Position numbers and translations under genes: made by a program. Shown here in pieces: positions 10,509-21,513 of a stretch of 64,000 nt of DNA. Position 1 is the stretch's first letter. Each line of letters begins with the position of its first letter. This DNA comes from Verpa conica (lineage: Eukaryota; Ascomycota; Pezizomycetes; Pezizales; Morchellaceae). The notes under the pieces were generated by a model. The model was given only the letters and a program-made list of their open reading frames with translations. It did not search any database and was not told where the DNA came from. The stretch is from contig JAUFSD010000003.1 of NCBI GenBank assembly GCA_033030425.1, positions 248,001 to 312,000 of the forward strand, read 5' to 3'.

Positions 10509-11861
10509 TCATTTCCCCTGCAGCCTTTTCAACCCCTCTTCGGCCCTCTCAATCCCCTCCTTCATTCCCAGCCCCTTTGCCAGACTCAACGCCTCGCTAA
10601 ACTTCTGTCTCGCCAGGTCTCGATCATTTAGCATCTCTGCGAACTCGGCAAGGTTGTATGTAGCTACTACGCAGCCGGTATCGCATTCTTCGGTTCGTTC
10701 AGGGGGCTTTATAGTCTCGGATAGCTTTAATGCTTTCTGGGCCCACTTTGTTGCAGAGTCTGAGATTAGCTGTTGGCGGGTTATGGGTGCGCCGGGGGGG
10801 ATAGGCTGCTGTGCGAGGGAGATAGAGAGGTTGTTCACTGTGGTGTTAGTATCATGTGTTTCTGGGGTGGGGGATGGAGAGGGAGAGAGGGGGGATGTAC
10901 TCAACACCACGGCATGACAATTATTACTCGGCAGAAGATCCAGCGCCTGTAAATACAACGGCGTAGCCAAAAAGTGTTGATCACAACCTTCATAATAATC
11001 CGCCAAATTCTCCAAAGCCATGCCGACCTCTTCACCACTCACCCACTCCCCCTCATCCACACTTCCACCTACCGTCGCCGCCGCCTCCAACCGCCTGCTC
11101 CTCTCCTTCAACACCGTCTCAACAGCCCACACGAGGGCCTCTTCCGCTTCAGCCGGTTTCCCACCATCTATATACAACTCACCCAACTTCAACCCAACCC
11201 TCACAGCTCTCCGCAACAACCTTGTCCGATCCACACCAATATCCCTCAGCTTCGCGCCAGCAACAACCTCGTCCAGCACATGCTCCAGTATCTCGATCGT
11301 CTTGTCCTTCCTACCGGCCTTCTCAAGGATCCCCGCCAGCTCGATCTTGATACCGGTGACTTCGTCAGAGAGGGGGTCCATGCCGAGTTCTGCGCACTTT
11401 TGGAGCGCGGTGCGGAAGTGGTGTACGGCGTCTTGTGGCTTGTTGTATAGTCCGTAGTAGAGGCCTTTGCGTAGTTCTTTGGCTACGGGTGGTGGGTAGT
11501 TGTGCATGGTTTTGGAGAGGAAGTCTGTGTAGGTGTGGTATCCCCATAGAGCGATGGCGACGCCTGAACCGGCGCTAGAAGAGAGGGGGAGAGAATTAGT
11601 TGGTTATTTATGTATTTTTTGTGGGGAGGAATAGAAGAGAAGGGGCATGTACAAGAGGATTGCTAGGGCTGCTAGGGTTCGGGTGCGGGTGGAGCCACTG
11701 TGAAGGACTTCGTTGCGGAAGGAGCGGCGGAGGTTGTCGTATATGTTACGGCGGGGGATGAGAGGGAGGGCGGGCATTGAGAGCGGGTGTAGAGGGGCGG
11801 AGAGGGCGGTTTTGCGGAGGCATTGCGGCCTGGTAGAGCAGCGGGCGAGTCGTGAGAACAT
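10509..11861 (-). CDS. Mgr3-like mitochondrial TPR protein
   Basis: Two exons, 11861-11653 and 11574-10509, giving 424 residues. The 78-nt intron (11652-11575) has a CTAAT branch site and joins TT|C in phase, completing a membrane helix (residues about 62-82, LAALAILFAGSGVAIALWGY). An Arg/Ser-rich N-terminus (MFSRLARCSTRPQCLRK) looks like a mitochondrial presequence. After the helix come HNYPPPVAKELRKGLYY, a TPR array (AVHHFRTALQKCAELGMDP, ...KTIEILEHVL), NNLSISLAQQ, and a last TPR near the C-terminus. This matches the fungal family of yeast Mgr3, an inner-membrane adaptor that feeds substrates to the i-AAA protease Yme1. A proline-rich insertion near residue 300 is variable. Confidence 0.8.
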
Positions 11862-12883
11862 GGCGGGCTGGTCTGTGTTGAAACGGCGGCGAGTGATAGA
11901 TGTTTATTGCGGTGACGTCGGTGGTGGGCTTGGCGTGTACTTGGCGGTGGTTATCGTGCTTGGCGGGGGGTGAATGGGAGTACATGTACATAGTAAAGGT
12001 AGGGTGTTTTTAGAGATATTATTTATTAAATTTGTTGGGAATAGAGTAAGGGAATATTACATGAAGTAAGGGCTGTAGATCTAATGTTAGATTTTACGAG
12101 ATATGTTACTCTTTACCCTTCTACTCAAGCCTCTATTCACGATACTCAAGACACCAATCGCAGATAGAATCCCCTACGCTCTACTCTCGCCGCCACACAG
12201 AGACACATACTAGGTCAAAATATATAAACATAAGACAAACCCCAAGTAATACAGAAGCAACAATCTAGACCTAAAGACTACATGTACTGCAATGCACACC
12301 CTAAATAGAAAAAACCTCAGTACCAAAATTCCAGACCCGCCAAGAATCAGCCTTGCGTAAACAAGGCTACTATAATGCCCTATTATGATCTCCACGTCTG
12401 ACGCATCCTACCCGTAACCGAAATACAGACTGTGCGACATTGTGAGCAATTCACTTATCGGGGGGGCTGAAGGGTATGCACTTTTGACAACCCTTGTCTT
12501 GAGAGTATGTAGTTCTGTTTGGACAACCAACTTCTTTAGATGACGTGGGAGGAAGAAAGAGCAGAACCTTGGGTGTGTGTTTTTTTACCAATGGATAGGT
12601 GTGGTGGGAGCCCCTGTTTGAGTATCTATTTAGCTCTAGATATAATGAGGTTGAATGGCCGCAAGGTCAAATTAACATTGGGGGGCTTTTTTTAAAATTT
12701 ATATCTCGGCTGTAGTACGTACATACATACATAGCACCCAACAAAACACGTGATATCAAATGCACGGGGGGGAAGAAAAAAAAACCCCCCAATAATGTAT
12801 CATTTCTACAACTCTAGCCGTACCCTTCAATAGGGCACAGATGGTATTCCATGCTTCACGCACCACATAATATGTTTATATCT
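11862..12883. other. intergenic between two minus-strand genes
   Basis: Upstream of the Mgr3-like gene and downstream of Cox9. It is AT-rich with two TACATGTA palindromes (11981, 12279), a GTACGTACATACATACAT run near 12715, and A homopolymers near 12776. No gene is seen. Confidence 0.5.
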
Positions 12884-13248
12884 TTAACCTTGAGAATTGG
12901 CGATACGCTGTCTCTCGATCTTTGCATAGTATCTATTCTCCCGGGTTAGTCTTTATCTAGGTGGGTAGATACTGATTGAGGGGAACTTACGCATCGCGCT
13001 GACGGATCGCGGGGATGTGGTACCCTGCGTATGTTGTGAGTGCGGGTTGTGGGTGATTTTTTGTTTATCGTGGGTATAGGTTATACTACTCACCGTACCA
13101 GAAGAGGTATCCCATGGCTGCAGTGACGGGTTAGCGAATGAGCGCATCGGGAGGGAGGGAGAGACATACAGGTGCCGATTCCGAGGGCAACAGATAAGTC
13201 GAGGACTAGGCCCTTCCTGAGTCTACCAACGATTGGAGCAATGGCCAT
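12884..13248 (-). CDS. cytochrome c oxidase subunit VIIa (Cox9-like)
   Basis: A 61-residue protein in four exons: 13248-13170, 13117-13094, 13024-12991, 12932-12884. It was found by splicing, because no exon is long enough to stand out. The protein starts MAIAPIVGRLRKGLVLDLSV, continues ALGIGTSMGYLFWYGYHIPA, and ends IRQRDAYYAKIERQRIANSQ plus G. A short basic N-terminus, one membrane helix (about residues 15-35), and a charged tail with a RQRDAYYAK motif are the pattern of fungal Cox9/COX VIIa, a small nuclear-encoded subunit of complex IV in the inner mitochondrial membrane. All three introns are 52-70 nt with GT..AG ends and preserve phase. Exons 2 and 3 are only 24 and 34 nt. Confidence 0.9.
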
Positions 13249-13813
13249 TTCGAGTGAGGGATGGATGAGTGGAGAGTGGAGTGTGGGGAGTGGGGTAGAG
13301 TGGGAGTTTGCACTGTGGAAGAGTTTGAATTAGAAACAAATGGGCCTGGAGGGAGAGAGAACTGTATATTCGAGAGAATCAATGGGAATAGCTTACAGTG
13401 GATAGGGAGTACTTGAGAGTGTTGTAAGTAGACAGAAGGGGGGAGAGATTGGGGGAGAAATCAGGTGAGGTGGGAGGGAATCTGGCGATGCTTGGCGGGT
13501 CACGTAACGATGCTGCTAAACCCGTTGTGTTGCAGCCGGGTGAGAAAGTCGCAGTGGCAGCGGTGGCAGCAGTGGTAGCAACAGTGGTAGCAACAGCAGC
13601 AGTAACAGCAGCAGTAACAGCGGCAGCAACAGCCAGCAGCAGCCAGACAGCCAGCCAGCCACTCAACGACGACATAATCCCAATCCAATAGCCACAACAA
13701 CTACTCTACTCCCTTTTACATAACTCTTCCCCCTACATAACTCTTCCCCCTACATATACTCTGATACCCCCTCATCTTTCTTAAAACACTTTCCTGGAAG
13801 CAAATCATCTCCA
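13249..13813. promoter_or_regulatory. divergent promoter, COX9-like / TAF8
   Basis: A 565-bp bidirectional spacer between start codons of Cox9 (-) and TAF8 (+). G/A-rich on the plus strand up to 13500, then a CAG-rich repeat (13545-13662), then CT-rich sequence with a repeated CATAACTCTTCCCCCTA (13720-13752) right before the TAF8 ATG. No TATA box is obvious. Confidence 0.5.
13545..13662 (+). repeat. CAG/CAGTAA-type imperfect triplet-hexamer tract
   Basis: About 115 bp built from GCAGTGGCAGC, AGTGGTAGCAACAG, CAGCAGTAACAG and CAGCCAG words. The unit CAGCAGTAACAG is repeated. Frames across it encode Ala/Val or Cys runs and are compositional artefacts. Confidence 0.75.
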
Positions 13814-14883
13814 ATGGCGACTACCGGGCAACCCCCTAAGCTCACCATCGACTCTTCCTCCCTCGACCCCCGTCCCTCCAAACGGCGAAGAACCATAGTC
13901 CCCTCCCCTCCCGCACACACCGATGCGCCAGCCATCCTGCCCGCAGAGATGGTCGCCGGCCTGCTCAACCGCAGCGCAGCAGTGATCATGAAATCCGTAG
14001 GCTTCGACGGAGCCACCTCTGTCGCGCAAGAGAGACTACGACAACTAGCAGAAGACTGTGAGAGCAAACACACACCACATTGAAACTCCCTAATCTCCCT
14101 ACTTACGTTTTTTTCTTTTCTCTCTTCCTCCCGGGGAGTTCTGGTTTGATTTTTTTTTTTTTTCTTGTGAAAAATATAGATTATCTCCAGATGCTACATA
14201 CAGTTCAATTATTCGCACATGCGCAACGACGAACACGACCCACGGTTCTCGATTTCCAGGACATGCTCTCGAGTTCACACATACCATTGGCGTCACTCGA
14301 GGATGAGCTCAAGAGGGTGCCGTCAAAAACCCACTCTTTTGTTCCACCACCACCATCGCCGCCACCGCCTCCACCCCCCGATCTTTCATCGCTACTAGGG
14401 CCGGAATTGGAGGGTGGGGAGAGGGATAGGAGGTCTTATGTGTACGAGCATTTGCCGCCGTTTCCGAGTAGGCACACGTACATGGAGACACCGGTGTTTA
14501 CGGAGCGGCCCATAGAGCCGAGGATGATTAGGGAGCGGGCTACAGAGGAGGCTCGGTTGGCGGAAAACGCGTTGCGGAAGTTGCTGGCGGTGTCTGCGGC
14601 GAGTAAGGATTTGGAAAACTCGCAGAGTGGTGCGGTCGTTGGGGATAAGCGGAAGCAGCGGGATGAGGCTTGGAAGAAGGCATTTGAGGGATTGAATCCA
14701 GAGGGGAAGCCGAATGGTGTTGCGATTGGTGTAATTGGGTCTTCTGGAAAGGGCAAGGCGGTGGAGGGCGAGGGTGATGCGGGATATCTTGAGGTTATTG
14801 TAAATGCGGATAGTCAGTTTTGGAGAAAAGGGACATCGAACGCGAAGAGGAGGCGGGCGACTACTGCCCCTGGGGGTGTGTAG
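13814..14883 (+). CDS. TFIID subunit TAF8
   Basis: Two exons, 13814-14057 and 14180-14883, giving 315 residues. The 122-nt intron (14058-14179) keeps phase and joins LAED to YYLQMLHTVQ. An N-terminal nuclear-type patch (SKRRR) precedes a bromo-associated histone fold (residues about 45-100: ILPAEMVAGLLNRSAAVIMK, then YYLQMLHTVQLFAHAQRRTR and PTVLDFQDML). A Pro-rich linker follows (about 120-135), then the TAF8 C-terminal signature YVYEHLPPFPSRHTYMETPV (near 155). TAF8 pairs with TAF10 in TFIID and contributes to RNA polymerase II promoter recognition. The C-terminus ends in a basic segment (NAKRRR). Confidence 0.9.
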
Positions 14884-15322
14884 CCTAAGTGTTTTTTTTT
14901 TTTAAAAAAAATATTTCTTTGTATTGATTTATCTCTCTATTTCTCTTTTTTTAATCGTGGCGCACGCAGAGTATTTCTTCACTTATTTCTGTTTCTGTTT
15001 CTTTTCTATTGGGTATATCTGGACGGCGGCGGTGAAGATGTGGGCTGGCGGGCTGGGGGTTATATTTATTACTTGATTAGATTCACCGGTCTGTATATTT
15101 CTTTTATTTCTTTTCTGTTTGTTTCACGCAAGCCAGTACAATACTGCTTGCTTGTACTTTATTCTACTCACATCAAGCCCCACATACCGGGGTACGTAGG
15201 TCCGATTAGTTAATGAACGATATTATAACCTACTCCCAAGCAAGAGATATACTTAGGGCCCACGCGTTGATATATGTATTTGCATTACTCACGTGACTAG
15301 TATAATACATCTTGGCATATCA
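14884..15322. other. convergent 3' intergenic region, TAF8 / SOM1-like
   Basis: T-rich sequence after the TAF8 stop, then AT-rich sequence running into the Som1-like 3' end. No gene or repeat is seen. Confidence 0.5.
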
Positions 15323-15670
15323 TTACAGCTCTCTTGACTTCTCCACGCCCGTAACCTCAATTGTAATATCTCTCCCTGTAGCACCATCCTTACACCTACT
15401 CTCACCCTCACCCTCAACATTAACTTCTCATTATACAACTGGCTTCGTTATATAGTATATATATATCACTACGTACCTTCGGAATAACCTCTCAATGGGC
15501 CAACATCTGATCTTTTCGCCCTCTACTCGACAGTCCCATTGGAGCATCTCTAGTAGTGTGCATTTTTGTAGGTCTGTGATGGGGTGCTTACGGCGGTGGC
15601 CGGTGTGGACGTCGTTTTGCAGACGGTGGGGGAGCTGCGAGGCGGGGAAGACGGTGATTGGGATACCCAT
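15323..15670 (-). CDS. Som1-like inner-membrane peptidase complex protein
   Basis: Two exons, 15670-15477 and 15395-15323, giving 88 residues. Exon 1 encodes PITVFPASQLPHRLQ, then DLQKCTLLEMLQWDCRVEG and IRCWPIERLFRR. The 81-nt intron (15476-15396) joins RR to CKDGATGRDITIEVTG, restoring the RRCxDG signature expected of the fungal Som1 family. Som1 in yeast is a small subunit of the mitochondrial inner membrane peptidase, which removes sorting signals from proteins in the intermembrane space. Three cysteines (CTLLEML, DCRVEG, IRCWP) and the one created by splicing fit the family's cysteine-rich character. Recognition is by motif from memory; the unspliced reading adds an unrelated tail and was rejected. 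Confidence 0.82.
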
Positions 15671-17093
15671 TTGTCGTTGTTTGTGGGGATGTAGGTAGGT
15701 TGTAGGGTGTGGGGGGTGTGGGTTTTAAGGTGTGACGCGTTGATTACTGGGTTCACGAAAGCACGGGGTTTGGGGTGTTGGTTTTTAGAGGTCTGTTTCG
15801 TGTGGTGTCTTATTTTTTTTTAAAACAAAAGTCTGACTGGTATCATATGTTTCTCTAGGATATGTTGGGACTTTTCTCGCTGTTTGCTACGTTCACAGTG
15901 ATTGCTAGGTTGTACTTCTGGTCATAATTCAGGCGGCCAACCTTCGGGGGAGGGAAAGTCTGGATCGGGACGTAATTCCCGTGGTGGAGATTATGATCAT
16001 TGACATCGACATCTGCTTTTCAAACACCAAGCTACAGGTCTAATAAAAGGCACTCCCGGAAACAGAAAAGGGTGTAATACCCCCTTCCCTCCAGGAAATT
16101 AAAAGATTTTAGCCTACCGCAAGGCTGAAGATCTAGAAAAGCTTTCATCCGAAACCTTGGAGGGTTACTCAAGCATCAACGCGGATATCCGGGTGTTTTC
16201 CTCCATTCTTTCTAAAATAAATAAAATAAAACAAGAAAAGAAAGAAATAATTACTCCTGTTTATATAGATCGTATTTTTGACGATCGAAAGAGAGGGACA
16301 AAAGAAGAAGAAAACTTGTTATAATTCGTGTGGTATTGCTCGGCAATCGGGGATCTGCTAGACTGAGACGGGGTCAGGCGGGCATATAGCAAACAATGGT
16401 TCAGCCGACACCCCCCTCTCACCCCGACCCCGACCCCATCATTAATCTACCACGCCTCCCGTGAGCGATTCCAGGGTTCACGTGGGGCGTAAAATGGAAG
16501 AAAAGAAGAGATTTTGATCTGAGCTGAATCTTGGCTGGGTCCTGCATAGGGTAGATACCGTAGGTTAGATCGATTAGTGACAAGGGTCTAGAAACAGAGG
16601 GGTCTGGTGATAACATATCATGCTGCACTGCACGCACCGAGTACCAAGGAGGTGTAGAGAATCAAGGGTTATGTATTGTGTATGTTTATTGAGAAGGTGA
16701 AGGTAGCGAACGCGGGGAGAGAGGGGGGGAGGGAGGAGTAGTAATTAGAGAATTGTTGGGGATTGTGGAGTTTTATGTGCGCAGTTGCGGAGAAAAGAAG
16801 AAGGAAAAAAAAAAAAGAACCAGGAAGGAGGGAGGGCAGCAACGCATCATAGACAACCCAGTGCACTGCACGTACCATCATCATCCACTATCGTCTGTTT
16901 CCACTTCAGACACCCCTCCATTTCTATTCCCCATCCATTCAGCCATCAATCTCCCCATTAACTACAACTTCTCCATCATTGCCTCCAGCCAATACTGCCA
17001 CTGGCCGTCATATCCTGTACCTGTGCATCAACTTCCCCTCCCTCTCTGTCCAATTAACCCCTCCATCTCTCCCCTCCATCTATCTTATCCATA
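15671..17093. other. divergent intergenic region, SOM1-like / TOM70
   Basis: 1.4 kb without supported genes. The half nearest Tom70 is purine-rich (16680-16850), then becomes pyrimidine-rich (16870-17090) as expected of a fungal leader. Short open frames are low-complexity. Confidence 0.5.
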
Positions 17094-19442
17094 ATGTCGA
17101 CCCCTCCTCTCCCCTCGACTCCCGTGAATTCCGTTGGCGTCACTCCATCAGACTCTTCGCTGTGGTCTCGCCTAACAACATACGCCTCGGAGAATAAGGC
17201 TGTTGTGTACACTATCGGCGCTGTGGTGGTGGTTGCTGGGGCTGGTGGCATTTACTACATCTCGCAGCAGTCGCGGGAAGCCGGAAAGAGTGGAAAGCCA
17301 AAGAAGGACCGACGGAAGGATAATAAGGATAAGTCTTCATCAAAGGACAAGAAAGTTTCAGAGGGTGAGACTCCAATTGGGTCACCGTCACAGTTTTTCT
17401 CTACCCCCCCACCCCACCGTTGGGTTTATCATTGTGGGGAGGAATGACGTATTTTCGGCGCTCAACCATGCTAATTGTCCATGTTTTAGAAAATCAATCT
17501 CCACCTCCAGATCAAGAAGAAGAAGCTCTCCCGGAAGTCGATGAAGAAATTTTAAAGACTTTGTCAGATGAGGTACCTCATCCTGTAGATTTTGTCTTGT
17601 TGTGGCGCAGTTGTGTTTTAACATTGGTCCCCTCTACCAGAAAAAAAAAGAATATGCAGGAAAACTCAAGGCTGCTGGTAACAAGGCCTACGGTAGCAAA
17701 GATTTCGCACTAGCTATCGATTTATACAGCAAAGCCATCCTTTGCAGACCAGACCCGATTTTCTACTCTAATAGATCTGCCTGCTACAATGCCCTTTCGG
17801 AATGGCAGAAGGTTGTTGATGATACGACTGCGGCAATTGCGCTCGATCCAGAATACGTCAAGGCACTCAACCGTCGAGCACATGCATATGAGCAACTTGA
17901 GAATTATAGTGAAGCCCTATTGGACTTTACGGCTAGCTGCATTATTGATGGATTCAGGAATGAGAGTGCTGCGCAGAGCGTGGAGAGATTGTTGAAGAAG
18001 GTTGCCGAGGCGAAGGGAAAAGCGATGTTGGCGGATAGGCCCAAGAGACTACCTTCGTGCACATTCGTTTCAAACTACCTACAAAGTTTTAGACAGAAGA
18101 ACCCCCCGCAAGGCCTCGAGGATTCGGCTCCTCTGCAGGAAGGTACTGGTGATTATCATCTGAGGGCTGGGCTTCAGGCTGTAGAAAGAAAGTCCGTTAG
18201 TGGGTATGAGGAGGCTAGTGAAGAATTTGAAAAGGCCATGCAACTTGGAACAGACTACGAGGCGTACGCGCTGAACTGGAGGGGTACTTTCAAGTACCTG
18301 CGGGGTGATCCAATGGAGGCACTTGCTGATCTCAGCAAAAGTATTGAGTTGGATCCCAGATTGACCCAGAGCTATATCAAACGGGCTAGCATGCTTTTGG
18401 AACTTGGTTTGTTTCCGCAAACTTGTACACGATGTAAACACAAGAGTTAACGGATATTGTAGGTGATCGTGAGGGCGCTGCATTGGACTTTTCTACCGCT
18501 CTTGAGCAAAACCCAGATGATCCAGATATTTACTACCATAGGGCGCAGCTTCACTTCATTCTCGGTGAATTCGCTGAAGCCGCCAAGGACTACCAGAAGT
18601 CGATCGATCTCGACCGGGATTTTATCTTCTCGCACATTCAGCTCGGTGTTACGCAGTACAAGATGGGTTCAGTTGCATCTTCGATGTCGACGTTCCGGAG
18701 GTGTATCAAGAACTTTGACAAGACTCCAGATGTATACAACTACTATGGAGAGCTTCTGCTCGATCAACAAAAGTATCAAGAGGCGATTGAGAAGTTCGAC
18801 ACAGCGGTTGACATGGAGAGGACAGTAAAGCCGATGGCTATGAATGTTTTACCATTGATCAACAAGGCTTTGGCATTGTTCCAATGGAAGCAAGATTTTA
18901 CCGAGGCTGAGGAGTTGTGTAAAAAGGCTCTTATTAGTATGTCTTGGCCGATTTAGAGGAGTTTTTTATTTTAGGATATTGGCTAACTAGTTGACAGTTG
19001 ATCCGGATTGTGATATTGCTGTAGCGACAATGGCTCAGTTGCTCTTGCAACAGGGTAGAGTGACAGAAGCGCTCAGGTACTTTGAGAAGGCTGCTGCATT
19101 GTCTCGGACCGAGGGGGAGATTGTCAATGCATTGTCATATGCTGAGGCTACTAGGACACAGTTAGAGGTAAGAATTTGTGTTCTGTTATTTTCTGCTTTT
19201 ATTACCCCTTTACGCTCTTTTTACTATGATGATTTTAAATCACACCCACATGACTTGAAGACCTTAGGGTCACATGTTAATGCCTTGTTGATTCCTGAGT
19301 TTATACCGCTACTGTTCTATCTAAAACCGATACACATCTACTACACGGTTCAAATACTGATTGTGCGTTCCTCGGGTCCTAGGTACAAGAGAAGTATCCG
19401 CAATTGGCAAACAGGCTCCAAGGGATGGCTGGTATGAGATAA
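17094..19442 (+). CDS. tom70: mitochondrial import receptor Tom70
   Basis: Six exons: 17094-17364, 17490-17572, 17641-18406, 18463-18936, 18998-19167, 19383-19442, giving 607 residues, the usual size. An N-terminal helix (residues about 36-56, [20 protein letters not shown]) anchors it in the outer membrane. A charged Lys/Asp/Glu linker is followed by TPR units from [18 protein letters not shown] onward. The clamp-type TPRs near residues 130-240 bind Hsp70/Hsp90 chaperones in this family, and the C-terminal TPRs bind preproteins. The sequence ends [19 protein letters not shown], encoded by a separate last exon. All introns keep phase. The last intron (215 nt) is longer than the others and may carry a snoRNA. 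The gene is divergent from Som1, another mitochondrial biogenesis gene. Confidence 0.95.
19221..19303 (+). ncRNA. candidate C/D box snoRNA in TOM70 last intron
   Basis: Within intron 5 of Tom70 (19168-19382) there is a perfect box C ATGATGA (19226-19232) and a box D CTGA (19295-19298), 62 nt apart, a usual C/D spacing. The unusual intron length and orientation in the sense strand support it. Against it, the closing stem outside the boxes is weak (two or three pairs) and I see no clear D' box. I cannot name the target. Confidence 0.35.
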
Positions 19443-20593
19443 GTAGTAGTGGGGATGCAAGAGCAGTAAAAAGGCAAACAGGCAATGGGTTAAATAAAAG
19501 CGTTTGACTTTTGTTGCTAATGGATAAAGCACTGGCTGCTATAGTGAAGTAAAAAAATGGTGACATTAGTTTGGGGGCAAGGGACTAAAAAGAGTAAACG
19601 GAGCACAACAGGAGCAACTACAGACTTTGTTTTTGTTTTTTTTCTGTTTCCTCCGTTTATCCCCCCGGGTTTCCTTTGGTTACATAAGTATCTCTTGGAG
19701 TTATTCTTTTTTTCCCTTTCTCTTCTTGTATTATGATTTCTGGATGGGTTTTTTTTATCATTTTTGTTGGGCGGCTGCTATCGTTGGATAGTTAAGGGCC
19801 CTTACCTACCTACCTACTTCCCTGTATGGATTCGCCTCCGTTATTCAGTTTCTCGATTTTCCCCATCCATTGCATATATATTGGTTTCGCATATTTATTG
19901 TCCTTGTTGCATACTCGTCATTGGTATCCTCTATCTCGGACTTCTTCCCTCAGTCGTTAACCTCGAGGGAAAAAAATGGATATCGAACATACATGACACT
20001 CTACTCACTACCTACAGCCCATAATACGGGTCTTTTTTTTTTTACATAGCTCCACTCCTGATAATCTAGAAATTACCACTTTACTCTTTACTAATGATTT
20101 TGTTTATATTACTATGACCTTGTAGTTGTTTATTTGTGTTGTATGTTAGTGGGATGATGTGGTGTGGTATGATCCGTATGGTATGATTGTCAAGAGGTAC
20201 GGTGGGTATATAAACACGAACTCCAGCAAGCTACTTCCTGCCAGAGAGACCGAGTGATATAGAGTGACTAGAATACGTCGATATCGGTTCGGAAATATAA
20301 ATCACGTGGAATATCCCTCTACTCCTCTATCCCCCTTGAGAAACTGTTTTCATGAACCGCTTAGAAAAAAAAAATCTAGAAGTACAATATCTCTTGTTGA
20401 CGTACTACAGACATTAAACTCAAGAGACGATAGTGGTGAAAACAAAAAAAACCGAATAAGGGAAACTAAAAAAGAAAAGAAAAAAAAAACCACTTCCTAA
20501 ACACAGTACCCCTTTTCACCTTTTTTTTTTTCTTTCTCTTTTTCCAACCACAATTCTCAATTACACCTCACACTCACGCTTACTAACCCACTA
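19443..20593. other. convergent 3' intergenic region, TOM70 / U1-C
   Basis: T-rich and A-rich homopolymers dominate (19625-19760, 20030-20040, 20445-20490, 20520-20545). No supported gene. Confidence 0.5.
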
Positions 20594-21513
20594 CTACTTC
20601 TGGCCACCATACCCAGGCGGCCCACCCATCGGGGGGGCAAACCCACCCGGTGGCGGCGGACTCAAAACCCCACCCGGCGGCGGGACCATCATACCGGGCA
20701 TCGGCGGTGGCATCCCACCCATCATCGGAGGCGGTATCATTCCGCCCATAGTCTGGTCACCACCAGGAGGTGGTGGCAGACCTCCTGGGAACTGAGGGGG
20801 AGGTGGGAACCCGGCTGCACCAGGGAGTGGTGGGAACGGAGGCATTCCTGGACGCGGGGGTGGGGGAAGTGCGCCTGGTTGGCCGGGGAGAGGGAAGCCG
20901 AATGGAGGAGGAGGAAAAGCTTGGCCAGGACGGGCTGGAAGAGAGAGAATGTTAGTATGGGGGGTGGGTTAAAATTGGGGGGGGGGGGACGTACGTGGGA
21001 AGCCGAATGGTGGTGGTGGGAAACCGGCTTGGCCGGGGAGGCCGGGCATTCCGGGCATCGGCATACCGGGCATACCTGGCATACCTGGCATTCCGGGCAT
21101 TCCGGGCATACCTGGCATTCCACCCATGCCGTTAGGAAGGCCGGGCATAGATTGCCCTTCTGCGGCGTAGGAGGAGGTGATGGAGTCGATTACAGACTGG
21201 GCTTTCTCGTGGCCGATTTCTGGATTGGGTTGTTAGTTATTGTAGCAGAGGGGATAAAAGGAGGGACAGACGTTGGTAGTATTCGACGACATTGCGGAGG
21301 TGGTTACGGCCGCTGTTGTGCGCTTTGCGGACGCTGATGGAGTCGTGCGTTAGGTAGACGTCGCAGTAGTCACCTATGATTGTTAGCTGAGCTGTGGCGA
21401 CACGGCGTGCGCGCGCGTGTGTATCTAGAGAGGGACTTACAGAAGACTGTGAGAGGTTAGTTAATTGTATCTTTGTATGGTTAAAAGGGGGGTGTGGACT
21501 TACATTTGGGCAT
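20594..21513 (-). CDS. U1 snRNP protein C (U1-C)
   Basis: Five exons: 21513-21504 (10 nt), 21446-21441 (6 nt), 21373-21272, 21219-20995, 20934-20594, giving 227 residues. The splice gives [20 protein letters not shown], then [20 protein letters not shown] and [12 protein letters not shown]. This is the matrin-type zinc finger of U1-C with C6, C9 and the paired histidines in place. The rest is the usual Gly-Met-Pro and Pro-rich tail (repeated [17 protein letters not shown]). U1-C stabilises U1 snRNP pairing with 5' splice sites. The first exon ends within codon 4, and the 6-nt microexon supplies most of F4-F5 and the first base of Cys6. The microexon is flanked by CACAG and GTAAGT. Intron 4 has a perfect TACTAAC branch site. 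Confidence 0.93.

Noticed and set aside
13500..13700. Cys-rich and Ala-rich frames across the CAG tract
   Set aside because: Direct translation of a simple repeat in several frames on both strands; no gene support.
15431..15475. Read-through extension of the Som1-like frame (YVVIYIYYITKPVV)
   Set aside because: It begins at a GTACGT donor and lies inside an 81-nt intron; the spliced product restores the RRCxDG family end.
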